Shown piece after piece: positions 54,844 to 63,228 of a stretch of DNA of 64,000 nt (the first letter of the stretch is position 1; the number at the start of each line of letters is the position of its first letter). Both the position numbers and the translations under genes were made by a program. The stretch comes from Rhizobium sp. P38BS-XIX (GTDB lineage: Bacteria; Pseudomonadota; Alphaproteobacteria; Rhizobiales; Rhizobiaceae). The notes under the pieces were generated by a model. It saw only the letters and a program-made list of their open reading frames with translations, did no database searches and was not told the DNA's origin. The stretch lies in the NCBI RefSeq assembly GCF_012641435.1, contig NZ_JABAIJ010000001.1, positions 1,612,001 through 1,676,000 of the forward strand. The letters run 5' to 3'.

Positions 54844-55866
54844 TCATCCCTCCGGTTGCACCTCATCCACCTCTTCCCGCACATCCGGCAAAGGCGGTAG
54901 CAGATGCGGCTCCAGCCGCCGCGTGAAGACACCGTCGACATGCGCCTTGCGTGCGGCAAGATCATGTCCGGCAAGCACGTTCATCTCGAACGCCCTGAGC
55001 AGGCTTTCGACGGCCGGTGACCGAACCGAGGCGAGTGATGGCGCCACCTCGGGCGCCAAGGCCTTCAAAAGAGCGATCCGTTGCTCGATATCGACGGTGA
55101 GCTTGCCCGCCATGGCGCCGACAGCCGCGATCTGCGCATTGAGAGCCGTTGCCAACCCTTCATAGATATCGATTAGACGCTGGCACACCGTCCGGCTCGC
55201 CTGCAGCTCTCGCTCCTTGGCGCCAAGCCGCTCCTGCTCGTCGACCAGTGCACGGTCGTCCTCTTCCAGCTCCTGTTCGACGTCAATGTCTTCATCATCC
55301 GCCGGCACGCTCCGGCGCCGATCCATGATCCTTGCCGCCAGGACATCGGAACGACGCAACACCTCCTCGATCTCGAAATCGACCTTCTGCCGGCGCTCGA
55401 TCATCCCCTCGAGCTGGATCTCGCAATCGTGAAAGCTGTACGAGAAAACCGGTCGGGCTTGCTTGAACAGCAGATCGAGCTCAGCCGAGATGGCCAGTGC
55501 GACATTGAGGTCGGCGACGATCGCCTCCGGCTTCAGCGGGCCGCGCGCGAGCTTCCTGCGAACGAGACCCGCATTTTCAAGGCCGGCCTTTTCGTCAAAC
55601 AGGCGCCGGTGCTGCAAATCGGCCTGCGCCGTCACCTGATCGAGATCCTTCACAAGCGCGGCGCCAAGAGACTTCCAGCGTTCCAGCAGCTCGACGGCTT
55701 CACGCACCAGCGCCTCCTCGACCGGGACATTGATAGTCTCGGTGCGTCCCTCGCCTTTGACGTGGCCAGCAAGCGTCGCCAGAGCGGCATTCGCACTGCC
55801 GATGGCATCGTCAAGCGTCGTTCGCGCCTTGGCAAGCGTGGTGTCGAAGGAATGAGGTATGGCCAT
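54844..55866 (-). CDS. Hypothetical coiled-coil protein (340 aa)
   Basis: Almost entirely charged helix with long heptad stretches (IERRQKVDFEIEEVLRRSDV, LEEDDRALVDEQERLGAKER) and an Asp/Glu-rich patch. No signal peptide or membrane segment. Family not recognised. It is separated by 196 bases from the DUF2333 gene and could share its orientation only. Confidence 0.7.
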   Translation of the reverse strand: MAIPHSFDTTLAKARTTLDDAIGSANAALATLAGHVKGEGRTETINVPVEEALVREAVELLERWKSLGAALVKDLDQVTAQADLQHRRLFDEKAGLENAGLVRRKLARGPLKPEAIVADLNVALAISAELDLLFKQARPVFSYSFHDCEIQLEGMIERRQKVDFEIEEVLRRSDVLAARIMDRRRSVPADDEDIDVEQELEEDDRALVDEQERLGAKERELQASRTVCQRLIDIYEGLATALNAQIAAVGAMAGKLTVDIEQRIALLKALAPEVAPSLASVRSPAVESLLRAFEMNVLAGHDLAARKAHVDGVFTRRLEPHLLPPLPDVREEVDEVQPEG

Positions 55867-55937
55867 AAAAGCATCTCTCCCCTGCCATTGGGGAGGAGAC
55901 TAGCCGCTTCCGCGCCACAAGAAAATGGCCGGCTATA

Positions 55938-56339
55938 TTATTCGGCAGACGCGGGATTCTTGAGATAGGCGATCAGATTGTCCAGGTCCCTGTCATTTCT
56001 GAGGCCGGGAAACGTCATCCTGGTGCCTTTCACCAGCAGTTGCGGCGATGGCAGATATTTTCGCAGCAGCGCCTCATCCCAGACCTTGCCGTCGGCGCCG
56101 AATGCCTTCATCGCCGGTGAATAGCTGTAGTCCGCCACGCTGGCGACCGGACGCCCGATGACGCCAAGCAAGGACGGGCCGACGCGGTTTTCATGTTCGG
56201 TCGCCGTATGGCACGCCGCACATCTCTTGAAAACCGAAGCGCCGGCAATCGCATCTCCATCCGCTACAGCCGCACCGCTCGACGCAAGCGTTACCGCCAA
56301 AAACAGACAGAGAAATTTCAAAATGCCTGGCGCTTCCAT
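55938..56339 (-). CDS. Secreted c-type cytochrome (class I)
   Basis: 133 residues. Signal peptide (FLCLFLAVTLASSGAAVA), heme-binding CAACH near residue 40, and the distal Met in KGTRMTFPGL. The pattern VGPSLLGVIGRPVASVADYSYSPAMK is that of mitochondrial-type cytochrome c (c2/c550). It carries electrons in the periplasm. Redox partners are not shown. Confidence 0.93.
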   Translation of the reverse strand: MEAPGILKFLCLFLAVTLASSGAAVADGDAIAGASVFKRCAACHTATEHENRVGPSLLGVIGRPVASVADYSYSPAMKAFGADGKVWDEALLRKYLPSPQLLVKGTRMTFPGLRNDRDLDNLIAYLKNPASAE

Positions 56340-56394
56340 CGCGCTCTCTCCCGCTCTTGGCCGTATTTGAACATCTCACATGCGACACCGGAGC

Positions 56395-56976
56395 TCACTC
56401 GCCCGATATCGCCTCTTCCCAATGGCGGCGACACAGAGAAACATATTTGTCGCTGCCGCCGATTTCGATCTGCGCGCCATCACGTGCGACGGCGCCGGAT
56501 GCATCGAGGCGCACCACCATCGTCGCCTTGCGGCCGCAATGGCAGATCGTTCGCACCTCACGCAATTCGTCGGCGATCGTCAGCAGCTCCTGCGAACCCG
56601 GAAACAATCGTCCATGAAAATCTGTCCTCAGCCCATAAGCCATGACCGGCAAGCCAAGGCGATCGACAATATGCGCTAGCTGCCAGACCTGATTACTCGT
56701 CAGGAATTGCGCTTCGTCGACGAAGACACAATTCAAGGCTTCGCTCGCATGCATGCCCTCGACCATCGCATAGAGATCATCGCCAGTCTCAAATGGGATG
56801 GCATCCATCGACAGACCGATGCGCGAGGCAATTTTTCCCCGGCCCGCGCGATCGTCCAATGCCGCAATGAAGGCGGCGGTGCGCATGCCGCGCTCCTGAT
56901 AATTGTAGGCAGCCTGCAGCAGCATGGTGGATTTGCCGGCGTTCATCGTCGAATAATGGAAGTAGAGCTTGGCCAT
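56395..56976 (-). CDS. tdk: Thymidine kinase
   Basis: 193 residues. P-loop STMNAGKSTMLLQ at 9-21, Walker-B-like FVDEAQFL, the lasso segment MAYGLRTDFHGRLFPGS and the zinc-site Cys residues (ICHCGR, LCRRHW) fit type-II thymidine kinase. It phosphorylates thymidine for salvage. Minus strand, 56 bases after the cytochrome gene. Confidence 0.95.
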   Translation of the reverse strand: MAKLYFHYSTMNAGKSTMLLQAAYNYQERGMRTAAFIAALDDRAGRGKIASRIGLSMDAIPFETGDDLYAMVEGMHASEALNCVFVDEAQFLTSNQVWQLAHIVDRLGLPVMAYGLRTDFHGRLFPGSQELLTIADELREVRTICHCGRKATMVVRLDASGAVARDGAQIEIGGSDKYVSLCRRHWEEAISGE

Positions 56977-57210
56977 GACATTCTCCTTGCATGCTTCATG
57001 GGTGCTATGGAGGGAGAAGAAAAGGGATTCTCGACGAAAACCACAGGATTCAGGCGCGATCCGCCTTCATGTCCCATGCTCCGGAAATGCGCGGGCGGAA
57101 AAACGGAGGCGTCGCAATCAGCCCCCTGAAACCGGCGCAAATACACTGTGGTCGCTTGAAAATGTCAGTTATTGATGGTTGCTTGGGAACGTTACACTGG
57201 GAGTCACGCA

Positions 57211-58167
57211 ATGATAAAAATGACCCTTACTGCAATCGCCTTCGCTTCAGCTCTTTCCGCACTGACCTTCGGCGCAACGGCTGCCTCCGCCGCCGAGCCG
57301 GCAAGCTGTAGCACCGTTCACTTCGCCGATGTCGGCTGGACCGACATCACCTCGACCACGGCGACGGCCTCGATCCTCCTGAAGGCTCTCGGCTACGACA
57401 CCGACGTCAAGGTTCTCGCTGTTCCGGTGACCTATCAGTCGCTCAAGAACAAGGATATCGATGTCTTCCTCGGCAACTGGATGCCCTCCATGGCCGAAAA
57501 CATCAAGCCGTTCGCCGAAGACAAGTCGGTGGAAACGGTCCGCGCCAACCTGGAAGGCGCCAAGTACACGCTGGCAACCAACGAAAAGGGCGCCGCACTC
57601 GGTATCAAGGACTTCAAGGATATCGCCGCGCACAAGGATGACCTCGACGGCAAGATCTACGGCATCGAGCCCGGCAACGACGGCAACCGCCTGATCATCG
57701 ACATGGTCGACAAGAACACATTCAGCCTCAAGGGCTTCGAAGTGGTCGAGTCCTCGGAACAGGGCATGCTGGCGCAGGTGTCCCGTGCCGACAAGGAAGG
57801 CAAGCCGATCGTCTTCCTCGGCTGGGCTCCGCACCCGATGAACACCACCTTCAAGATGACCTATCTGTCTGGCGGCGATGACGTGTTCGGCCCGAACTAC
57901 GGCGGCGCGAACGTCTTCACCAACGTCCGGGCCGGCTATCTGCAGGAATGCCCGAACGTCGGAACTTTCATCAAGAATCTCGTCTTCTCGCTGCCGATGG
58001 AAAACGAAATCATGGGCAAGATCCTGAACGATGGCAAGGAGCCGGAAGCTGCTGCGACGGAATGGCTGAAGGCCAACCCGGCGGCGATCACTCCCTGGCT
58101 CGCCGGCGTCACCACCAAGGACGGTGGTGATGGCATGGCGGCGGTCAAGTCGAAGCTCGGCTTGTAA
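57211..58167 (+). CDS. choX: Choline ABC transporter substrate-binding protein ChoX
   Basis: 318 residues with a signal peptide (LTAIAFASALSALTFGATAA) and OpuAC-type fold: VHFADVGWTDITSTTATASI, DVFLGNWMPSMAENIKP, GIEPGNDGNRLIIDMV and FLGWAPHPMN. The two Cys (SCSTV, QECPNV) match the disulfide of ChoX. It binds choline (and acetylcholine) in the periplasm. GGGAG before ATG 57211 fixes the start. A terminator follows, then choW and choV. Confidence 0.95.
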   Translation: MIKMTLTAIAFASALSALTFGATAASAAEPASCSTVHFADVGWTDITSTTATASILLKALGYDTDVKVLAVPVTYQSLKNKDIDVFLGNWMPSMAENIKPFAEDKSVETVRANLEGAKYTLATNEKGAALGIKDFKDIAAHKDDLDGKIYGIEPGNDGNRLIIDMVDKNTFSLKGFEVVESSEQGMLAQVSRADKEGKPIVFLGWAPHPMNTTFKMTYLSGGDDVFGPNYGGANVFTNVRAGYLQECPNVGTFIKNLVFSLPMENEIMGKILNDGKEPEAAATEWLKANPAAITPWLAGVTTKDGGDGMAAVKSKLGL

Positions 58168-58179
58168 CATGGACGGATG

Positions 58180-58206
58180 AAGGGGCGGCCAAACCGCCCC
58201 TTTCTC
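58180..58206 (+). terminator. Hairpin between choX and choW
   Basis: AGGGGCGG-CCAAA-CCGCCCCT followed by TTCTCTT. A partial terminator here would give more ChoX than ChoWV, as is usual for binding proteins. Confidence 0.7.
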
Positions 58207-58331
58207 TTCCCTGGACGAACTGCTTACTTCGCGTCTCGCCATCCCCCAGACAACTTCAAATGGCGTGACAGACCGTTATTCGGCGGCCTCTTCCGGACTG
58301 CAAGACATCATCGGATAAGCCGCCCCCAATC

Positions 58332-59189
58332 GTGGGCAAAGACGTGAACTGGTTAACCGATTACCGCCTCCCCATCGGGCCCTGGGCCAAAGCCGTCGTC
58401 GATTGGCTGACGACCAATGTCACATGGCTTTTCGACGGCATTTCCTTCATCGTCGCGCATGTCATCAATGCGCTGTTGTTCCTGCTCCAGGCGCCGCACC
58501 CCCTGGTCGTGGTCGTCGTCTTCTCGGCGATCGCCTATTGGATGCGCAGGAGCGTTGGCGTGACCGCCCTGACCTTCATCGGGCTGCTCATCACCATCAA
58601 CCAGGGCTATTGGAAGGAAACGACCGAAACGCTCGCGCTGGTGCTGGCCTCGACCTTCGTCAGCATGCTCGTCGGCGTCCCGCTGGGGATCGCGGCGGCG
58701 CGACGCCCCTGGCTCTATGCTTTCATGCGCCCGATCCTCGATCTGATGCAGACAATTCCGACCTTCGTCTATCTGGTGCCCGCGATGATCCTGCTGGGTC
58801 TGGGCATGGTGCCGGGCCTCGTCGCAACCGTTGTCTTCGCCATCCCCGCCCCTATCCGCATGACGCGCCTCGGCATCATCTCGACGCCGCCGTCCCTAGT
58901 TGAGGCGGCCGAAGCGTTCGGTGCGACGCCTCAACAGGTCTTGCGCAAGATCGAGCTGCCCTTCGCAACGCCACAGATCATGGCCGGATTGACGCAGACC
59001 ATCATGCTGTCGCTGTCAATGGTATCAATCGCCGCTCTCGTCGGCGCCCCCGGCCTCGGCGTTCCCGTCTTGCGCGGTCTTAACAGCGTCAACGTCGCCA
59101 AGAGCTTCGATTCCGGCGCCTGCATCGTCATCCTCGCCATCATCCTCGACCGCATGTTCCGTGCCCCCGGCGAAGGAGATCGCTCATGA
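58332..59189 (+). CDS. choW: Choline ABC transporter permease ChoW
   Basis: 285 residues beginning at GTG 58332 (GTG 58344 is in frame). Several membrane helices and the permease EAA motif EAAEAFGATPQQVLRKIELP are present, with the ProW/OpuAB pattern QTIPTFVYLVPAMILLG. It forms the channel for choline with ChoV. The stop overlaps the choV start by 4 nt (ATGA), so translation is coupled. Confidence 0.93.
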   Translation: MGKDVNWLTDYRLPIGPWAKAVVDWLTTNVTWLFDGISFIVAHVINALLFLLQAPHPLVVVVVFSAIAYWMRRSVGVTALTFIGLLITINQGYWKETTETLALVLASTFVSMLVGVPLGIAAARRPWLYAFMRPILDLMQTIPTFVYLVPAMILLGLGMVPGLVATVVFAIPAPIRMTRLGIISTPPSLVEAAEAFGATPQQVLRKIELPFATPQIMAGLTQTIMLSLSMVSIAALVGAPGLGVPVLRGLNSVNVAKSFDSGACIVILAIILDRMFRAPGEGDRS

Positions 59190-60235
59190 CCGCCGCTGTC
59201 GGATTCAACAATGTCAGCATCATCTTCGGCGACCGGCCGGACGCCGCGCTGAAGCTTGCCGACCAAGGCAAGTCGCGCGACGAGATCGGCAAGGCGACGG
59301 GAATGGTGCTTGGCGTCGCCAACGCCTCGCTGGAGATTCAGGAAGGCGAGATCCTCGTCCTCATGGGGCTCTCGGGCTCCGGCAAATCGACGCTGCTGCG
59401 GGCCGTCAACGGCCTTGCGCCAGTCGTGCGCGGCGATGTCGTCGTCAACACGAAGAATGGTCCGGTCAATCCGTATTCTTGCAACCCCAAGACATTGCGT
59501 GAGCTGCGCATGCACACCGTCTCCATGGTGTTCCAGCAGTTTGCGCTGCTGCCATGGCGCAGCGTGGCCGACAATGTCGGTTTCGGCCTGGAGCTTGCGG
59601 GCGTACCCGAACCGGAGCGCAAGAAGCGTGTCGGCGAACAGCTGGAACTGGTCAACCTCAGCCAATGGGCCAGCCGCAAAGTCGGCGAACTCTCGGGCGG
59701 CATGCAGCAGCGCGTCGGCCTCGCACGCGCTTTTGCGACCGGCGCACCGATCCTGCTGATGGATGAGCCGTTCTCGGCGCTCGATCCGCTGATCCGCACC
59801 CGTCTGCAGGATGAGCTTCTGGAATTCCAGCGCCGTCTGAAACGCACCATCCTCTTCGTCAGCCACGATCTTGACGAAGCGTTTCGCATAGGCAATCGCA
59901 TCGCCATCATGGAAAGCGGTCACATCATCCAGTGCGGCACGCCGCAGGAGATCGTCAAGAATCCGGCCGATCAGTATGTGGCGGATTTCGTGCAGCACAT
60001 GAACCCCATCAGCATGCTGACGGCCCGGGATGTCATGCAGCAGGGCGTCGGTCATTCCGCAGCCGGTGGTTCGGTCACCGCAACGGCAACGGCCGCCACC
60101 CCGCTGGTCGACATTCTGGACGCGTTGACGCGCCAGCCAGGCCATATCGGCGTGGTTGACAACGGTACGATTATCGGAACGATCTCGGCCCAGGACGTCG
60201 TGGCAGGCCTTACCAGCCATCGGCGCAAGGAGTAG
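59186..60235 (+). CDS. choV: Choline ABC transporter ATPase ChoV
   Basis: 349 residues. Walker A GLSGSGKSTLLRA, Q-loop VFQQFALLPW, signature LSGGMQQRVGLAR, Walker B ILLMDEPFSALDP and switch FVSHDLDEAFRIGN are all intact (ProV/OpuAA class). The last 70 residues look like a CBS-type regulatory module. It powers choline import, which feeds glycine-betaine synthesis or choline catabolism. Confidence 0.95.
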   Translation: MTAAVGFNNVSIIFGDRPDAALKLADQGKSRDEIGKATGMVLGVANASLEIQEGEILVLMGLSGSGKSTLLRAVNGLAPVVRGDVVVNTKNGPVNPYSCNPKTLRELRMHTVSMVFQQFALLPWRSVADNVGFGLELAGVPEPERKKRVGEQLELVNLSQWASRKVGELSGGMQQRVGLARAFATGAPILLMDEPFSALDPLIRTRLQDELLEFQRRLKRTILFVSHDLDEAFRIGNRIAIMESGHIIQCGTPQEIVKNPADQYVADFVQHMNPISMLTARDVMQQGVGHSAAGGSVTATATAATPLVDILDALTRQPGHIGVVDNGTIIGTISAQDVVAGLTSHRRKE

Positions 60236-60245
60236 CCGTTTAACG

Positions 60246-60269
60246 ACTGCTCCGAAGTCAGGGAGCAGT
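60246..60269 (+). promoter_or_regulatory. Hairpin covering the ribosome binding site of the PPOX gene
   Basis: ACTGCTCC and GGAGCAGT pair perfectly (8 bp, 8-nt loop). The 3' arm and loop edge hold GGGAG, the Shine-Dalgarno for ATG 60272, so initiation is probably limited when the hairpin forms. It could also act as a weak terminator-like end of choV. Confidence 0.5.
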
Positions 60270-60271
60270 TA

Positions 60272-60763
60272 ATGAACGATAAACCATCCGTCATCAGGGA
60301 AACGGACGAGGATGCGCGCAATCAGTCGCGCATCCTCGTGCACACTTCAGCATATGCAGCGCTGGCCGTCATCGATCCCGAAACGGGTTACCCCTCGGTC
60401 AGCCGTGTGCTGACGGCAACGGATGATGATGGCACACCCATCATTCTTGTCTCGGCTCTGGCATCTCATACCAAGGCGCTTCTGAAGGATGCGCGCGCCT
60501 CGGCGCTGTTCGGCGAACCGGGCAAGGGCGATCCCCTCGCCCACCCTCGCCTGAGCCTGCGATGCAAGGCAGAGCGCGTCGATAGAGACGGCGATGCGCA
60601 TGGACGGATTCGAACCCTGTTTCTTGAGCGCCACCCCAAGGCAAAGCTCTATATCGACTTCCCGGATTTTAGCTTTTTTCGCCTCGTCCCGCTCGACGCC
60701 AGTCTGAATGGTGGCTTCGGCAGAGCCTATATTTTGTCCGCTCAGGACTTCGCGATTCTTTAA
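60272..60763 (+). CDS. Pyridoxamine 5'-phosphate oxidase-fold protein (HugZ-like)
   Basis: 163 residues with a split-barrel FMN-binding pattern: AALAVIDPETGYPSVSRV, PIILVSALASHTKALLKDAR and ERHPKAKLYIDFPDFSFFRL. The last motif is typical of HugZ-type and general PPOX proteins. Flavin and substrate are not proven. It follows choV by 36 bases. Confidence 0.87.
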   Translation: MNDKPSVIRETDEDARNQSRILVHTSAYAALAVIDPETGYPSVSRVLTATDDDGTPIILVSALASHTKALLKDARASALFGEPGKGDPLAHPRLSLRCKAERVDRDGDAHGRIRTLFLERHPKAKLYIDFPDFSFFRLVPLDASLNGGFGRAYILSAQDFAIL

Positions 60764-61132
60764 GCTGAAAACAAATGGCTCGCGGCAGTATGAGGGTATA
60801 ATAGTGCGAGAATTAGTATGCTAACAGCCTATCGTAGTATCGACCATTTTTGGTAGGTTGCAGTCCAATTGTCCCGAAAATTGGCATATTTCTGGCTCAG
60901 AAATGTCCATAATCGACCTAAATTGGGTTAATTAGTGCGCTAGAGGCATAGTCAAGAGCCTCTCCGGCATTGCTATGCTGTCATACATACATACCTAAAA
61001 CAGCATACTCGATACCTTAAATTTAGGTATATACAATCTTCGGCTCGAATTGGTATTGTTAGATATCGAGTTGGTACCGGTTTAGAAATAACACAATTTC
61101 TGATGTACGAACCGCATTGGGAAGATTAGAAG
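60764..61132. promoter_or_regulatory. AT-rich, palindrome-dense control region of the NolR-like gene
   Basis: No gene is seen in these 369 bases. Dyads: ATTTCTG-gct-CAGAAAT (60888-60904); TATGCTGT/ACAGCATA (60974-60981, 61000-61007); ATACCTAAA/TTTAGGTAT (60991-60999, 61022-61030), with a further ATACCTTAAA at 61013. TTAG-type half-sites like those bound by NolR also occur (for example the TTAGTATGCTAA dyad at about 60815-60826). The density suggests several overlapping binding sites. Confidence 0.55.
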
Positions 61133-61450
61133 ATGAAGACAAGAAATTTGGCCGAACACTCAAATGTTGCGGCAGCATTACTATCGGCAATGGCAAACCC
61201 AAAGCGGCTTTTGATCCTTTGCAGTCTTGTTAAAGGCGAAGTTCCTGTTGGCGTATTGGCAAATCAGGTCGGCCTGAGCCAATCCGCACTTTCACAGCAT
61301 CTTTCGAAGCTTCGCGCACAGAAGCTGGTCAAGACGCGCCGTGATGCTCAAACGATTTACTACTCCAGTACATCGGAATCGGTCATCCGAGTTCTCGAAA
61401 CGCTGGAAGATATTTATTGTGAACCTGAAAAAAGTAGATCGGCAGCTTAA
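61133..61450 (+). CDS. ArsR-family regulator, NolR-like
   Basis: 105 residues. The winged-helix core LLSAMANPKRLLILCSLVKG, LANQVGLSQSALSQHLSKLR and TRRDAQTIYYSS matches rhizobial NolR closely, while the N- and C-terminal ends differ. No metal-binding Cys-Val-Cys is present. NolR represses nodulation and other genes in Rhizobium; this may be NolR itself or a paralogue. It is monocistronic between a large control region and a terminator. Confidence 0.88.
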   Translation: MKTRNLAEHSNVAAALLSAMANPKRLLILCSLVKGEVPVGVLANQVGLSQSALSQHLSKLRAQKLVKTRRDAQTIYYSSTSESVIRVLETLEDIYCEPEKSRSAA

Positions 61451-61552
61451 GGGCTTTAACTAGCTCCGGGTTTGCCGACGAACGATCTCGCGGGAAAGAC
61501 TTTATCTCCCTGAAGATCGACTTGCTTTCATTACCACGTTTTTAACTGTTTT

Positions 61553-61583
61553 AACCGGCAGATCTCCGATCTGCCGGTTTTTT
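61553..61583 (+). terminator. Terminator after the NolR-like gene
   Basis: AACCGGCAGATC and GATCTGCCGGTT form a 12-bp perfect stem with a TCC loop, followed by TTTT. It lies about 100 bases after the stop. Confidence 0.85.
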
Positions 61584-61698
61584 CATTCGTTTATCCATGC
61601 CATCGGCATGCTGGCTGCACCAGCCCACAAGCGCGCCTTTCGAGGCCATGATCGATCCCTCATCGACGCCCGCCTCCCTTCGCCGAGCCATCTTTGCC

Positions 61699-61726
61699 TT
61701 GACGCAAAAGGGTCCGCTGATAATTT
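61699..61726 (+). promoter_or_regulatory. Probable promoter of the omega-aminotransferase gene
   Basis: TTGACG, 16 bases, TAATTT; a TATAAT at 61741 also exists but lacks a good upstream element at the right distance. The other parts of the 354-base gap (61451-61804) show only the terminator. Confidence 0.45.
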
Positions 61727-61804
61727 GACCAAGCAGTAAATATAATCGTGCGGCGCAGCGCCGCGGTCGGGAAATGGGCCCCCGAATGGCCATTGGAGAA
61801 CAGC

Positions 61805-63133
61805 ATGTCGGACCGTCAGAATGCCACCCCCAACGATTTGCGCGCCTTCTGGATGCCGTTTACGGCCAACCGCCAGTTCAAGAAGGAGCCGCGCCTCTTC
61901 GTCAGCGCCAAGGACATGTACTACACCACCCATGATGGCCGGCAGGTGCTCGACGGAACCGCTGGCCTCTGGTGCGTGAATGCCGGGCATTGTCGTCCGA
62001 AGATCACGGAGGCGATCCGCCAGCAAGCCGGCGAGCTTGATTACGCGCCCGCCTTCCAGCTTGGCCATCCCAAGGCCTTCGAGCTCGCGAACCGTCTGGT
62101 GGATATCGCGCCGGAGGGCATGGACCATGTCCTCTACACGAATTCCGGCTCGGAATCGGTGGAAACCGCGCTCAAGGTCGCGCTTGCTTATCATCGCGTA
62201 AAGGGCAACGGCTCGCGCTTCCGCCTCATCGGCCGCGAGCGTGGCTATCACGGTGTCAATTTCGGCGGCATTTCCGTCGGCGGCATCGTCACCAATCGCA
62301 AGATGTTCGGCACGCTGCTGACCGGTGTCGACCACATGCCGCACACGCATGTCCCCGGCAAGAATGCCTTCACGCGCGGCGAGCCCGAGCATGGCGGCGA
62401 TATTGCGAGCGAACTGGAGCGGATCGTCACGCTGCACGACGCCTCCACCGTCGCAGCCGTTATCGTTGAGCCGATCGCCGGCTCCACCGGCGTGCTGATC
62501 CCGCCAAAGGGCTATCTGCAGAAGCTGCGGGAAATCTGCACCAAGCACGGCATCCTGCTGATCTTCGACGAAGTCATCACCGGTTTCGGTCGCCTCGGCG
62601 CGCCCTTTGCAGCCCAGTATTATGACGTGAAGCCGGATATCATCACCACGGCCAAGGGCCTGACCAACGGCGTCATCCCGATGGGTGCCGTTTTCGTCAC
62701 CTCGGAGATCCATGATGCGTTCATGCAGGGACCCGAGCACATGATCGAGTTCTTCCACGGATACACCTATTCGGGCAACCCGATCGCATCAGCCGCGGCG
62801 CTTGCGACACTCGACACCTACAAGGAAGAAGGCCTGCTCACCCGCGCAGCCGAACTGTCCGACTATTGGGCTGATGCCCTGCATTCCCTCAAGGATTGCC
62901 CGAACGTCATCGACATCAGAAACACCGGCCTGATCGGCGCCATCGAGCTCGACCCCATCGCGGGCGAGCCCACAAAGCGCGCCTTCACCGCGTTCCTCAA
63001 GGCATACGAAAAGGGCCTTCTGATCCGCACCACCGGCGACATCATCGCCCTCTCGCCGCCGCTGATCATCGAAAAGCATCATATCGACGAGCTGTTCGGC
63101 AAGCTTCGCGAGATCTTGCAGAATAATATCTGA
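61805..63133 (+). CDS. Omega-amino acid:pyruvate aminotransferase (beta-alanine type)
   Basis: 442 residues, class-III PLP aminotransferase. DGTAGLWCVNAGHCRP, TNSGSESVETALKVALAYHR, GRERGYHGVNFGG, LIFDEVITGFGR and the lysine region ITTAKGLTNGVIPMGAV fit the BauA/AptA omega-transaminase group. It transfers amino groups from beta-alanine or similar amines to pyruvate. GGAGAACAGC before ATG 61805 fixes the start. Adenine deaminase follows after 95 bases. Confidence 0.92.
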   Translation: MSDRQNATPNDLRAFWMPFTANRQFKKEPRLFVSAKDMYYTTHDGRQVLDGTAGLWCVNAGHCRPKITEAIRQQAGELDYAPAFQLGHPKAFELANRLVDIAPEGMDHVLYTNSGSESVETALKVALAYHRVKGNGSRFRLIGRERGYHGVNFGGISVGGIVTNRKMFGTLLTGVDHMPHTHVPGKNAFTRGEPEHGGDIASELERIVTLHDASTVAAVIVEPIAGSTGVLIPPKGYLQKLREICTKHGILLIFDEVITGFGRLGAPFAAQYYDVKPDIITTAKGLTNGVIPMGAVFVTSEIHDAFMQGPEHMIEFFHGYTYSGNPIASAAALATLDTYKEEGLLTRAAELSDYWADALHSLKDCPNVIDIRNTGLIGAIELDPIAGEPTKRAFTAFLKAYEKGLLIRTTGDIIALSPPLIIEKHHIDELFGKLREILQNNI

Positions 63134-63228
63134 TACATAAGCTTCAGACATAATTACGCCCCTCACATCCCCTTTCTGCATAGGCAAAATGGCGGACGCG
63201 AGGGGCGAACTATATGCGAGGGACAGAC

